This document shows, in pieces, positions 1 to 8,566 of a stretch of 26,794 bases of DNA (position 1 is its first letter; each line of letters opens with the position of its first letter). Both the position numbers and the translations under genes were made by a program. Origin of the DNA: a virus; IMG/VR virus record IMGVR_UViG_3300048921_000314, positions 1-26,794 of that record; one strand, given 5' to 3'. The notes beneath the pieces were generated by a model, which saw nothing but the letters and a program-made list of their open reading frames with translations, was not told where the DNA came from and ran no database searches.

Positions 1-683
1 GCGCTGATCTGGGCGCGCAGGTTGTCTTCGTCTTCCTCGGTAAGGTCCGGATCGTTGGTGTAGAAGATGTAGCCCGCGTGCGCGCCATTGCTGTAGTAGC
101 GCCGGCGGAACAGGGTCGCTGCTTCGTTGAGCAGCAGCGCCTGCAGGCCGCCCAGGTAGTCGGGCACGCCGTAGATGTTTTGTTCCACGTCGTAGTCCAG
201 GACGTGTTCGATTTCGTCCTGGTCGAAGTCCATGAACTTGTTGTCCCGCAGCAGCATCCTGAACCCGCCGTCGACCTTCACTCGCATGTTGATGGTCGGC
301 AGGTGCTGCATCTCCAGCACTTCACCGAAGGCGTTGGTATCGCGATAGAAGTACGCTTCACCAAACACCATGTAGTCGAGGCTGGCCCGGCCCATGGTCT
401 GTGTGCTGCAGCCCTCGGACGGGATGAATTCACGCAATAGCAGATTGCGTTTGAACTTGGGAATCGCGCCGTGGTGCGCGTTGGCGCGCAGCAGCTTGGC
501 CAGGCCCGCCCGCGACACCGGCGGCTTGTAGATCTCGCCGTCGTCGCTGAGAAACACCCCCAGGTACTCGCCGATGTTGCCGGACAGCACCTGTTCGGGT
601 TCCCCGAAGGTGAACGCCCGCATGGGCTGTGGCTGTCGCGCTTGTTGGCTGGCTTGGGGCTTTTTGTGTCGAGGCTTGGGCAT
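1..683 (-). CDS. Q: Phage portal protein, P2 gpQ-like (3' end outside window)
   Basis: Portal protein, the dodecameric ring at the capsid vertex through which DNA is packaged and to which the tail joins. The minus strand reads from an ATG at 683 through 227 codons to the window edge without a stop. Visible segments typical of P2-type portals include PVSRAGLAKLLRANAHHGAI near residues 48-67, FKRNLLLREF, then MGRASLDYMVFGEAYF and the VDGGFRMLLRDNKFMDF stretch. It lies directly downstream of the large terminase gene on the same strand, as Q follows P in P2. The first 84 codons are also read in another frame by the extended terminase reading frame. The 3' end, and whatever follows it, is outside the window. 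Family assignment is strong; the exact start is inferred from the ATG and the conserved N-terminus. Confidence 0.9.
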   Translation of the reverse strand, partial: MPKPRHKKPQASQQARQPQPMRAFTFGEPEQVLSGNIGEYLGVFLSDDGEIYKPPVSRAGLAKLLRANAHHGAIPKFKRNLLLREFIPSEGCSTQTMGRASLDYMVFGEAYFYRDTNAFGEVLEMQHLPTINMRVKVDGGFRMLLRDNKFMDFDQDEIEHVLDYDVEQNIYGVPDYLGGLQALLLNEAATLFRRRYYSNGAHAGYIFYTNDPDLTEEDEDNLRAQIS

Positions 684-2487
684 TGGTTCCGCTCGTGACG
701 TAGCGGCTACGGCGCCGCTTGTTGGTGTTGAGGGGTTCATTGAACAGGGCGTGCATGATCGACCAGGCAATATCGGCGTGACCGGTGGCGTCGGTGCGCG
801 AAGCGCTGTAGGTCACTTGGCCGCTGGTGGTGGTGCCGCGCTTGATGGTCAGGAACGCCTGGGCGATGTCGGTCCAGCCGGCGTCCCATTCGATGCGGCT
901 TCCCTGGATCGTGTCCTGGGCCTTGAGGACCAGCAGGTTTTTGGTCTCAAGGCTGTAATGGATCGGCGTGGCTTTCGGGTAAAAGTCGCGCACCAGGTCG
1001 AACACGCCATAGCCCACGCCGGTGATATCGATACCGATGTGCTGGACGTTGAAACGCTCGGTGAGCTTCTTGACCTGTGCGGCCTGATAGTTGAACGAAT
1101 GCCCCCGCCAGCTGTGCTTTTCCAGGATGCGGAATTTCGCCCCGGGTTCCAGCGGCGGGGCGACCACCACACACGTGGCGTCGTCGCGGGTCCGGCTCGG
1201 ATCGTAGCCAAGCCACACCGGGCTGTTGCCGAAAGGCCGGTCCAGTTCGGGGTTGTAGTCCTCCCACAACGACAGGTCGGAGTAGCAGCGCTCCAGGTCC
1301 TTGAGGCCGAATGCACTTTGGCTGCTGTCGATGAACTTGCAGTAAAACAGCTGCTGGAATTTGTCTTCGTCGTACTCCAGCTGCAGCTGCTCCAGGTCGA
1401 ACAGATCACAGCCGCCATCGATCGCATCCTGGATGGTGATGGTCTTGCGCCATTGGCCATCGGGGCACAGGGCGCCCTGGGTGTAGGACGCCTCGGTAGG
1501 CCAGGTACCGCCGGCTTTCTTGCCGCGTTTGCTGTTGCGGAATTCCTCGCCCGACCAGAACGGGTACGCCTGGTGCGACACCGCGCTGGGTGTCGAGAAG
1601 TAGGTTTTGCGCCACTTCTTGTGGGTGCCCATGGCGCTGGCCACGGTGCTGAGTTTTTCGAAGTCGCGGATCCAGAAGTACTCATCCACGTACACATGGC
1701 CATGGTAGCCCTGGGCGGTGCTGCTGTTGGTCGACAGGAAGCGCAGTTCGGCGCCGTTGCTGAGCGTGATCGGGTTGCCGGTCAGCTCGATGTCGAACCA
1801 CTGCTTGGCGAACTGGATGATGTAGCTGCGGAAAATCTCCGACTGCGAGCGGCTGGCCGACAGGAACACCTGGTTATCGCCAGTGAGTACCGCGTCCATG
1901 AACGCTTCGCCGGCGAAGTAGTAGGTCAGACCGACCTGGCGGCTTTTGAGGATGTTGCGGATCCGGCTCGTCAGCGGGTTTTGCTTGGCCGCGAACAGTT
2001 CCTGCTGATAGCGGTACATCTTGCTGATGAACTTATCCAGGAAGTCGACTTCGGTCAGCCCGCTGATGTCGTTCTTGGCCTTCTTTTCCTTCTTCCTGTC
2101 ACCGCCTTCGCCACGGCTGGAGCGTTCGCCACGCGAGCGTTTGCGTGGTTCCTGGAGCTCGCCCTGGTCGTCGCCGTTCGATGCCGCCACCGGTGCGGGC
2201 TTGGCCGCTTGTTTCAGCAGGCGTTCGCGAACGACGGTCAGTCGGTCCAGCTCGTTGAGGTCGTCTTTGGACAGGCTGCCAACTTTGTCCAGGAGCAGGG
2301 TGATCCGCCGGCCGACAGCGGTCAGCGGTTCTTCGTCCGAGAGCATGTCTTCCCATCCGCCCTGACGGATCCAGTAGTAGACGATTCGGATGTTGGGCAG
2401 GTTGAGCTGCGCCTGAATTTCCTTGGCCTTACAGCGGCGCAGAAACAAGCGTTTGGCGGCTTCTTTAACTTCGGTCGAGTAGTACAT
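430..2487 (-). CDS. P: Terminase large subunit (ATPase/nuclease), P2 gpP-like, with extended C-terminus
   Basis: Motor ATPase and nuclease that cuts concatemeric phage DNA and pumps it into the prohead through the portal. The N-terminus (about 1-50) is a helix-turn-helix-like segment. A Lys/Arg/Glu-rich linker (about 95-140) follows. The ATPase motif region reads LKSRQVGLTYYF near residues 183-194, with a Walker B-like VYVDEYFW further on. The nuclease part includes WLGYDPSRTRDDAT, HIGIDITGVGYG and ATGHADIAWSIMHALF. P2 gpP has about 590 residues; this frame has 685. The last roughly 84 codons run antiphase inside the portal gene and are Arg-rich without family character. The normal stop may therefore be lost, or the annotated end may be an artefact. 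The start is the first ATG, opposite the capsid operon. Confidence 0.9.
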   Translation of the reverse strand: MYYSTEVKEAAKRLFLRRCKAKEIQAQLNLPNIRIVYYWIRQGGWEDMLSDEEPLTAVGRRITLLLDKVGSLSKDDLNELDRLTVVRERLLKQAAKPAPVAASNGDDQGELQEPRKRSRGERSSRGEGGDRKKEKKAKNDISGLTEVDFLDKFISKMYRYQQELFAAKQNPLTSRIRNILKSRQVGLTYYFAGEAFMDAVLTGDNQVFLSASRSQSEIFRSYIIQFAKQWFDIELTGNPITLSNGAELRFLSTNSSTAQGYHGHVYVDEYFWIRDFEKLSTVASAMGTHKKWRKTYFSTPSAVSHQAYPFWSGEEFRNSKRGKKAGGTWPTEASYTQGALCPDGQWRKTITIQDAIDGGCDLFDLEQLQLEYDEDKFQQLFYCKFIDSSQSAFGLKDLERCYSDLSLWEDYNPELDRPFGNSPVWLGYDPSRTRDDATCVVVAPPLEPGAKFRILEKHSWRGHSFNYQAAQVKKLTERFNVQHIGIDITGVGYGVFDLVRDFYPKATPIHYSLETKNLLVLKAQDTIQGSRIEWDAGWTDIAQAFLTIKRGTTTSGQVTYSASRTDATGHADIAWSIMHALFNEPLNTNKRRRSRYVTSGTNAQASTQKAPSQPTSATATAHAGVHLRGTRTGAVRQHRRVPGGVSQRRRRDLQAAGVAGGPGQAAARQRAPRRDSQVQTQSAIA

Positions 2488-2648
2488 GGGCCGCAGTCTA
2501 TGCGGCGAAAACGCTAGAAACGCGGGGTTAAATTCCGTGATCCGCCTATATCGCGAATATAGGAGAAACGCGCATTTGAACCGTTTGTTTGAGGGCTGAC
2601 GGCTCCCTATCTTGGCGGCTCATTCAGCGATTGAGCGCAGTTAAACCC
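2488..2648. promoter_or_regulatory. Divergent late-gene promoter region
   Basis: This is the 161-nt space between the start of the terminase gene (leftward) and the start of the scaffold/protease gene (rightward). In P2-like phages this position holds the divergent late promoters that are switched on by an Ogr/Delta-type zinc-finger activator. Here the space contains a perfect 7+7 inverted repeat (listed separately) and AT-richer sequence than the flanking genes. I did not find a clear sigma-70 -35/-10 pair, which fits activator-dependent promoters but does not prove them. Confidence 0.5.
2545..2563. promoter_or_regulatory. Inverted repeat in the divergent late promoter region
   Basis: The arms CCTATAT and ATATAGG are perfect inverted copies separated by CGCGA. 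The dyad sits about 58 nt upstream of the terminase start on one side and about 86 nt upstream of the scaffold start on the other. It is a candidate binding site for the late activator or another dimeric regulator. It does not match the TGT-N12-ACA dyad known for P2 Ogr. Confidence 0.45.
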
Positions 2649-3569
2649 ATGCCCCGTTCCCTTGTTTCGTTCTGGAAACGTGTCGCCACCAGCGGAGCTA
2701 CCGTTGATGGGCGCGTAATCCTTCCCCAGGAACTGCGCGACATCGCTGAAACCTACAAACCGTCCTTCTACACGGCGGTGATCTGGTGCGACCACGAACG
2801 TTGGCCTGGCTCCCACGGCACCGTCTACGCGGTGCGTCTGGTGGAAGAAGCCGAAGACCTGGAGCCCGGCGAAGTGGCGTTGGAAGCGCAATTGAAGCCC
2901 AACGACCGCCTGCTGTATCTGAATGATCAGGGCCAGAAGCTGTTTAGCAGCATCGAAATTACCCCGGACTTCCGTGGTAAGGGCAAAGCCTACCTGACTG
3001 GTTTGGGCGTTACCGACCAGCCTGCCAGCGTGGGCACTCAGGAACTCTACTTCTCCCACAAGAACAACCGCGCCTCCTACTACGCCGCGTCGGTCGAACT
3101 CGGCCGCCTGCAGGACGACAGCCCAAACACCGCCGAAACCGGACTGATTGATGCCCTGACCGGCTTCTTCAAGCGTTTCGCTGCAGGTGCGCTGCCCACC
3201 GAAACCACTCCACCCCAAACAGAGAGCAAACCCCCAATGGATGAAGCTACAGCAACGGCTCTGACGGCCCTGGTGGCGCAGCTGCTGGTTGTCGCTGCCG
3301 GCCTTCAAGCCGTCATTGAGCCCGCCGCCGCAGATGCACCTGAGCCCGATCAGGACCTGATCGATGACGTCAGCACGGCCGTGGACGACATCGTGGCCAC
3401 CGCCGAGCAAGAGCGCGAATTCCGCCGCCAGAGCAAGGGCAACCAGTCCGTACTTGCCAAGCTGGATGAGCTGCAGAAGCAGTTCAGCGCCCTGCAGAAC
3501 AACTCCACCGGTCGCCAGTTGCCGCGCAATCCCGGCCCGGTAACCACCGTCAAAAAGCGGGTGCTCTGA
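2649..3569 (+). CDS. O: Capsid scaffolding protein / prohead serine protease, P2 gpO-like
   Basis: Internal scaffold for capsid assembly whose N-terminal serine protease domain cleaves itself, and in P2 also the capsid and portal proteins. The ATG at 2649 gives 306 residues (P2 gpO has 284) and begins MPRSLVSFWKRV. An upstream TTG in the same frame at 2589 is rejected because the family-like N-terminus starts at the ATG. By alignment from memory with P2 gpO (Asp19, His48, Ser107), the catalytic triad would be Asp20 (VDGR), His49 (CDHER) and Ser127 (PASVGT). All three residues are present. The C-terminal third is Ala/Glu/Gln-rich and predicted helical, as expected for the scaffold part. It is the first gene of the rightward capsid operon and ends 1 nt before the major capsid gene. 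Confidence 0.93.
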   Translation: MPRSLVSFWKRVATSGATVDGRVILPQELRDIAETYKPSFYTAVIWCDHERWPGSHGTVYAVRLVEEAEDLEPGEVALEAQLKPNDRLLYLNDQGQKLFSSIEITPDFRGKGKAYLTGLGVTDQPASVGTQELYFSHKNNRASYYAASVELGRLQDDSPNTAETGLIDALTGFFKRFAAGALPTETTPPQTESKPPMDEATATALTALVAQLLVVAAGLQAVIEPAAADAPEPDQDLIDDVSTAVDDIVATAEQEREFRRQSKGNQSVLAKLDELQKQFSALQNNSTGRQLPRNPGPVTTVKKRVL

Positions 3570-3570
3570 C

Positions 3571-4590
3571 ATGGCCTATTCACTGAGCGCCTTCGGCGCC
3601 CAAATGTTCGCGGAGCTACAACTCGCCATCGCGGAAAGCTATGGCGTCGACCTGGCTACCAAGATGTTCAGCGTCGACCCGACCATTGCCCAGGAGCTGA
3701 ACGACGCCATCACGGCTAAGTCGGACTTCCTGGAGCGGATCAACGTCATTCCGGTGACCGAGATCAAAGGCCAGAAGGTCTTCATTGGCGTGTCGGGTCC
3801 GGTCACAGGCCGCACCAACACCAAGACCACCGATCGCGAAGCCAAAGATGCGTCGTCGCTGGATCAGGACACCTACGAGCTGTCGTCGACCGAGTCTGAT
3901 GTTGGCCTGCCTTACGCCAAGATCGATGCCTGGGCCAAGTTCCCGGACTTCCATCAGCGTTACTCCGCAGCTGTGCAGAAACAGATCGCGCTGGACCGCA
4001 TCATGGTCGGCTTCCACGGCACCCATGCTGCCGTGCAGACCGACATCGAAAAATACCCGATGCTGCAGGACGTCAACAAAGGCTGGCTGCAACAGGCACG
4101 TGAACAGATCCCGGCCCAGGTACTCAAGGAAGGCAAGGTCGCCGGCAAAGTCACCCTCGGCGCCGGTGGCGACTATGCCAACCTCGATGCCCTGGTGCAC
4201 GACACCAAACAGCTGGTGGACGAACGTCTACGCGATGCCGGCGACCTGATCGCGATCATCGGTACCGACCTGCTGGCCGCCGACAAGGCCAAGCTGTATT
4301 CGAAGCAGGGCGACACCCCGACCGAAAAAGAGCGCATCGAAGAAGCCCAGGTAATCGCCACCTACGGCGGCCTGCCGAGCTTTAGCGTGCCGTTCTTCCC
4401 GGTCAACGGTGTGGTCGTCACCAGTTGGGACAACCTGTCGATTTACTTCCAGGACTCCAGCTGGCGCAAGCAGACCGTCGACAATCCAAAGCGCTCCCGC
4501 GTTGAGGACTACAACAGCCGCAATGAAGGTTATGTGATCGAGCAGCTGGAAAAGTTCGCCATGACCGAAAACGTGGAGCTTGTGGCGTGA
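3571..4590 (+). CDS. N: Major capsid protein, P2 gpN-like
   Basis: Precursor of the main shell protein, with an HK97-type fold. It has 339 residues (P2 gpN has 357) and starts MAYSLSAFGAQMFAELQ. Family-like landmarks include the INVIPVTEIKGQKV segment near residues 57-70, VGLPYAKIDAWAKFPDF, QIALDRIMVGFHGTHAA, and a C-terminal PFFPVNGVVVTSWDNLSIYFQ. The ATG lies one base after the scaffold stop codon. The gene ends with a 4-nt overlap onto the small terminase subunit start (GTGA), which suggests translational coupling. Function is secure from the family and its position between O- and M-like genes. Confidence 0.93.
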   Translation: MAYSLSAFGAQMFAELQLAIAESYGVDLATKMFSVDPTIAQELNDAITAKSDFLERINVIPVTEIKGQKVFIGVSGPVTGRTNTKTTDREAKDASSLDQDTYELSSTESDVGLPYAKIDAWAKFPDFHQRYSAAVQKQIALDRIMVGFHGTHAAVQTDIEKYPMLQDVNKGWLQQAREQIPAQVLKEGKVAGKVTLGAGGDYANLDALVHDTKQLVDERLRDAGDLIAIIGTDLLAADKAKLYSKQGDTPTEKERIEEAQVIATYGGLPSFSVPFFPVNGVVVTSWDNLSIYFQDSSWRKQTVDNPKRSRVEDYNSRNEGYVIEQLEKFAMTENVELVA

Positions 4591-5312
4591 GTCTGGCCCT
4601 TGCGCATAAGCGCCGCACTATCGCGCTGGGAGGCGCCGCCATTACGGCGGCTGCCGTCTCCGCAGCGCTTCCTTACTCGCCGGCGGAAGCCCTGAGCAGC
4701 CCCGCCAATGCACGCAAGCACCTGCTGCTGCAGGAAGCGGCATTGGACCAGGACTTGGCGCGCATCAGCGCGATCAATGGCCTGGCAGGACGCCAGGCAC
4801 TCAAGCGCGACGAGCTGCTGCCCAAGTACCAGGAATACGTGCAGCGCTATTGCGAGTCGGGGTTGGTCTTTCCCAATCGTGTCGCGGTGCAGGTGTTGGT
4901 CTGGCTGTTCGACACCGCCCAGTTCGAAGACGCCTTGGAGTTGGCCGACGTCCTGATCGAGCAGGGCCAGCAGATGCCGGAGCGCTTCAAGCGCCGCGAC
5001 ATCCAGACCTTTGTCGCTGACGCCGTGTGTGAGTGGGCCTACGCCGAATACAAAGCCAACCGCAGCCCAGAGCCTTACCTCTCCGACCTGCTGCCCCTGG
5101 TTGACGGTGAATGGCAACTGACGGAGCAGATCCCGAGCAAGTACCACAAGTTGATCGGTATGCGTGCCATGGAGGCCGGGAATTTTGAGGTCGCACTCAA
5201 GCACCTGGAGCGTTCAACGGAGCTGTACGCCCAGGCCGGCAACGACACCCGCATCGAAAAGGTCCGCAAGGCCCTGGCAAAACAAGCGGCCGCTACCCCG
5301 GCCACCGAATAA
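4587..5312 (+). CDS. M: Terminase small (endonuclease) subunit, P2 gpM-like
   Basis: Small terminase subunit that works with the large subunit to recognise and cut packaging sites. It has 241 residues (P2 gpM has 247). The start is a GTG overlapping the capsid stop by 4 nt. The N-terminus SLALAHKRRTIALGG is basic. The body contains LLQEAALDQDLARI, the family-like KRDELLPKYQEYVQRY, and a C-terminal region of helical repeats (FEVALKHLERSTELYAQAGNDTRIEKVRKAL). In P2-like phages the terminase genes are split across the divergent promoters as here: large subunit leftward and small subunit inside the capsid operon. Confidence 0.9.
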   Translation: MSLALAHKRRTIALGGAAITAAAVSAALPYSPAEALSSPANARKHLLLQEAALDQDLARISAINGLAGRQALKRDELLPKYQEYVQRYCESGLVFPNRVAVQVLVWLFDTAQFEDALELADVLIEQGQQMPERFKRRDIQTFVADAVCEWAYAEYKANRSPEPYLSDLLPLVDGEWQLTEQIPSKYHKLIGMRAMEAGNFEVALKHLERSTELYAQAGNDTRIEKVRKALAKQAAATPATE

Positions 5313-5408
5313 CCGACTACCCCCCCAGCGGGGACCTGTGGAAGTGAGCCGCCCATTTATGGACCGTCCCACTGAAAACAGGCTCCCCGCCCTATTTGAG
5401 CAGTCAGC

Positions 5409-5870
5409 ATGAGCTTTTCAGGTAAACCCACCACCCTTGTGGAACTGGCGATCGAGAATGACGGCTTTTGGCCGAACCTCGATGTGGCCGAGTTTCAGAA
5501 GGGCTATCGCCTGCCGGCGGAATACCTGGTGGAACTGCTGACGGCTGAATTGACCACGGCGATGACCGAGGTCAACAGCGACTTGGCCACGTGCAAAGCG
5601 CGTTGGCAGAACCAAGGTGTCACCACCTTGGAATCTGCTGACCCTATGGTGCTGCCCGAGCGCACATTTCAAGCAGCGACGTACAAACGCGCTGTTTACT
5701 GCAGGGCCAAAGCCAGCCTTTTGCCCCAGTTCGTGACCATCATCCGCCGCGACAGCGCGGAAAACCTGGGCAAGGAATTGCCCGATCGCCCGGAAACCTT
5801 CCTGGCATTCAGCCAACAGGCTGTGCGCTCGCTGCAGGGCCGTGGCCGCATCACGGCGGCGTTGCTATGA
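5409..5870 (+). CDS. L: Head completion/stabilisation protein, P2 gpL-like
   Basis: Head-tail connector protein that seals the filled head. It has 153 residues (P2 gpL has 169), with family-like landmarks LDVAEFQKGYRLP near residues 24-36, YKRAVYCRAKASLLPQF and the GRGRITAALL C-terminus. A 96-nt gap separates it from the small terminase subunit, the largest gap within the head operon; I see no gene or clear signal in it. It ends in an ATGA overlap with the tail completion gene. Confidence 0.88.
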   Translation: MSFSGKPTTLVELAIENDGFWPNLDVAEFQKGYRLPAEYLVELLTAELTTAMTEVNSDLATCKARWQNQGVTTLESADPMVLPERTFQAATYKRAVYCRAKASLLPQFVTIIRRDSAENLGKELPDRPETFLAFSQQAVRSLQGRGRITAALL

Positions 5871-6313
5871 ACAAGCTCCGCGCCCTGACCACCTACCTGA
5901 TCGGCTTGCACCTGGTGCTGCCCGAGCAGATCGACAGCTGGGCCGAGCAGGTCAACCTGGACCTGATCTGGAAAGACACCACCCAGGGCCTGCACATGGG
6001 CGATATGCGTTATCGCGCCGTAGTCGTGATCGAGCGATTCGCTGGCAACCCCGCCTTGTTGATGGCGCTCCTGGGCGGCTGGCTGGAAACCAACGATCCC
6101 GATAGGGACGACGACCTGCCGGCGCCGACGTTCGCCGTCGACCAGATCACCCCGGACGAAGCAGATCTGGAACTGAGCCTGGAGTTTGTCGAGGCGCAGC
6201 ACTTGACCGAAGACCCCAACGGCTTGGTCGAGGCGTTCGGCAAGAAGTGGGGCCTGGTCGACTTCGACCTGTGGGTTGCTGAGCAAGGCGAGGTCCGCGG
6301 CGGTGGCGCGTAG
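5867..6313 (+). CDS. R: Tail completion protein, P2 gpR-like
   Basis: Needed for finishing the tail and joining it to the head in P2. It has 148 residues and starts at an ATG overlapping the previous stop (ATGA). Landmarks are MNKLRALTTYLIGLHL at the N-terminus, VVVIERFAGNPALLMALLGGWLE in the middle, and the acidic TPDEADLELSLEFVEAQHL segment, all typical of the gpR family. Its last codons overlap the proposed GTG start of the next gene. Confidence 0.87.
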   Translation: MNKLRALTTYLIGLHLVLPEQIDSWAEQVNLDLIWKDTTQGLHMGDMRYRAVVVIERFAGNPALLMALLGGWLETNDPDRDDDLPAPTFAVDQITPDEADLELSLEFVEAQHLTEDPNGLVEAFGKKWGLVDFDLWVAEQGEVRGGGA

Positions 6314-6983
6314 CACTTTCGAGCTGGACGTACGGGGCCACCTGGGCGTTCGCGAGCAGCTGGCCCTGTTGAGTCTGCCCCCGCAGCTGCGCCGGCGTTT
6401 GCTCAACAACGTCACCAAGCGCGTGCGCACCATGAGCCGTAAGCGGATCCGCGAGCAGCGCAACCTGGACGGCTCGGCCTTCGATGCGCGCAAGGGCGAC
6501 GGCAAGGGCAAAAAGAAGATGGAAGCCGGCCTGGGCAAGTTGCTCCAGGTCACCAGCGTGAGCGCGGACTCCGCAACCCTGGGATGGCGTAACGGCCTGA
6601 CTGGCTGGGTCGCCGCGCAGCAACACCACGGCGCGACCGAGCGCCGAACTGCCGCGCAGATGCGCCGGTGGAACAAGGTGCCCGAGGGGCTGGCCGCGAC
6701 GGACAAACAGGCAAAACGTCTGCGCCGCTTGGGCTTCAAGGTTCGCCAGAAGGGCAAGAAGAGCCTTTCCCGGCCATCCGTGGCATGGATTCAAGAACAC
6801 GTGAACTACGCCAAGGCGGGCCTGCTGATACGCATCCTGTCCGACGAAAAGGCCGAGGGCAACGGCGCGCAAAGCTGGGAAATCACCCTGCCGAAACGCC
6901 AGTTCCTGGGCGTCAGTACCGACCGGGATACCAGCCTGCTGGTTAACCAGGTGCTGGCACAAATCCTGAACTCCCCCAAATAA
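6303..6983 (+). CDS. S: Virion morphogenesis / tail completion protein, P2 gpS-like
   Basis: Tail completion protein of the gpS family, acting with gpR on the tail's head-proximal end. The open frame reaches back to a TTG at 6276, but the GTG at 6303 is preferred. It has a GAGG about 10 nt upstream, gives an 11-nt overlap with gpR, and starts the protein at VARSTFELDVRG. That gives 226 residues. The basic region around RRRLLNNVTKRVRTMSRKRIREQ and the NYAKAGLLIRIL segment are family-like. The C-terminus (FLGVSTDRDTSLLVNQVLAQIL) is also typical. A short gap precedes the sheath gene. Confidence 0.8.
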   Translation: MARSTFELDVRGHLGVREQLALLSLPPQLRRRLLNNVTKRVRTMSRKRIREQRNLDGSAFDARKGDGKGKKKMEAGLGKLLQVTSVSADSATLGWRNGLTGWVAAQQHHGATERRTAAQMRRWNKVPEGLAATDKQAKRLRRLGFKVRQKGKKSLSRPSVAWIQEHVNYAKAGLLIRILSDEKAEGNGAQSWEITLPKRQFLGVSTDRDTSLLVNQVLAQILNSPK

Positions 6984-6994
6984 CGAGGCACTGC

Positions 6995-8110
6995 ATGGCA
7001 CTTGGCAAAGTCAGCGTTAACAATCTCAACCTCGGCCAGGGTGCCGTGACCGAGATCGAGCGCTATTTCCTGTTTATTGGTCCCGGCGCTAAGAGCGTCG
7101 GTAGCCTGATCGCCCTGAACACCGACAGTGACCTGGAAGCGGTCCTGGGCCAGCCCATCAGCGACCTGAAAAACCAAGTCGCGGCGGCCAAGGCCAATGG
7201 CGGCGACCGCTGGGCGTGTCTGGCGGCTCCAATTGCTGCCGATGGTGACTGGCTTGTCGCCCTGGAAAAGGCCCAGCAGCAGGGCTTTTCTGTGGAAGCC
7301 GTGGTGATCACCAAACCGGTGGCCGCTGCTGCTGAACTCTCGGCCATGCATGACGCCGCGATCGCCGTCAGCAATACCTACGGCCGTCGTGTGTTCGTGA
7401 TGGCCAGCACCGCTGGCATCACTGCAGAACAGACCTGGTCGGAATACCTGGCCCAGCAAAAGGCGATCACCAAAGACCTGGCTGCACCGCGTGTCCTGGT
7501 CGTGCCCCAGTTGCACGGCAATGACCAGGGCGTCCTGGCTGGGCGCCTGGCCAACGCTGCCGTCAGCATTGCTGACAGCCCGATGCGCGTGGCCAGCGGC
7601 GCCGTTTTGGCCTTGGGCAGCGTTCCCAAAGACAAAGACGGCCTGCCCCTGCCGTCGGCCGTGCGATCGGAACTCGACAAGGCGCGCTTCTCAGTCTCGC
7701 AAACCTACCCCGACTACCCGGGCGTGTTCTGGGGCGACGGCAACATGCTCGATGCGCCGGCAAGTGACTTCCAGGTGGTCGAGTACCTGCGGTTGGCCGA
7801 CAAGGCTGCTCGCCAGGTGCGCCCGCTGCTGATCCTGCGTGTTGCCGATCGACGCCTGAACAACACGGCCAACAGCATGGCGGCCGCTATCAGCGCCTTT
7901 ATGAAGCCGCTGCGCGTGATGGCCAAGTCCACGACCTTCGCCGGCCAGGTGTTCCCGGGTGAGATCGAATCCCCGAAAGACGGCGACATCCAGCTGGTCT
8001 GGCACACCAAAACCAAGGTGGAGGTGTACATCAAGATCAGGCCCCTCAATTGCCCGAAAGACCTCACGGCGAACATCGCCCTGGACCTTTCCAACGACGA
8101 TTCGGAGTAA
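6995..8110 (+). CDS. Contractile tail sheath protein, HP1/K139-type (DUF2586 family)
   Basis: Subunit of the contractile sheath around the tail tube. It has 371 residues, starting MALGKVSVNNLNLGQG. The sequence is of the DUF2586 type found in HP1/K139-like phages rather than the classic P2 FI sheath. Landmarks are FLFIGPGAKSVGSLIALNTD at residues 26-45, GGDRWACLAAPI, and a C-terminal VWHTKTKVEVYIKIRPLNCP segment consistent with the conserved core sheath domain. It is followed after 6 nt by the tube gene, as sheath and tube usually are. The family call is from recognition of the sequence; the sheath role is established for the family and supported by position. Confidence 0.85.
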   Translation: MALGKVSVNNLNLGQGAVTEIERYFLFIGPGAKSVGSLIALNTDSDLEAVLGQPISDLKNQVAAAKANGGDRWACLAAPIAADGDWLVALEKAQQQGFSVEAVVITKPVAAAAELSAMHDAAIAVSNTYGRRVFVMASTAGITAEQTWSEYLAQQKAITKDLAAPRVLVVPQLHGNDQGVLAGRLANAAVSIADSPMRVASGAVLALGSVPKDKDGLPLPSAVRSELDKARFSVSQTYPDYPGVFWGDGNMLDAPASDFQVVEYLRLADKAARQVRPLLILRVADRRLNNTANSMAAAISAFMKPLRVMAKSTTFAGQVFPGEIESPKDGDIQLVWHTKTKVEVYIKIRPLNCPKDLTANIALDLSNDDSE

Positions 8111-8116
8111 TCCCGT

Positions 8117-8566
8117 ATGTCCCGTATTGGCGGTAAAAACTTCGACATCAACCTGGGCGATCTGCAGATCCATGTTGAGAGCTGCACCCTGGACATCACC
8201 GATAACACCGCCGTGGCGCAATCCCGTGGTGTGCCCAATGGGCACGTCGACGGCGATGTGTCGTGCAGCGGTGAATTCGAATTCGACACCAGCAACTTCA
8301 ACCTACTGATCGAAGCCGCCCGTAGTGCCGGCAGCTTCCGCCAATTGGAACCGTTCGACTCGGTGTTCTTTGCCAAGGCCGGCGATGAAGAGCTGCGCAT
8401 TGAGGCCTTCGGCTGCAAGTTGAAGGTGTCCAGCCTGCTGAGTGTTGACCCCAAGGGCGGCGAGAAGTCCAAGCACAAGGTGCCTTTTGACGTTACCAGC
8501 CCGGACTTTATCCGCGTCAACGGCGTGCCGTACCTGGCTGCGGCCGAGATCGAGGGGTTGCGCTGA
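8117..8566 (+). CDS. Tail tube protein, HP1/K139-type (DUF2597 family)
   Basis: Subunit of the inner tail tube through which DNA passes. It has 149 residues, starting MSRIGGKNFDINLGDLQIHV, of the DUF2597 type that follows the DUF2586 sheath in HP1-like phages. The alternating hydrophobic pattern and acidic turns (EFEFDTSNFN, KAGDEELRIEAFG) fit a beta-rich tube subunit. The stop codon shares one base with the ATG of the zinc-finger gene that follows. Confidence 0.85.
   Translation: MSRIGGKNFDINLGDLQIHVESCTLDITDNTAVAQSRGVPNGHVDGDVSCSGEFEFDTSNFNLLIEAARSAGSFRQLEPFDSVFFAKAGDEELRIEAFGCKLKVSSLLSVDPKGGEKSKHKVPFDVTSPDFIRVNGVPYLAAAEIEGLR

Noticed and set aside
574-2517. A 647-codon plus-strand open frame covering the terminase gene
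   Set aside because: It is the antisense shadow of a GC-rich gene; the minus strand carries clear terminase motifs and this frame shows no family character.
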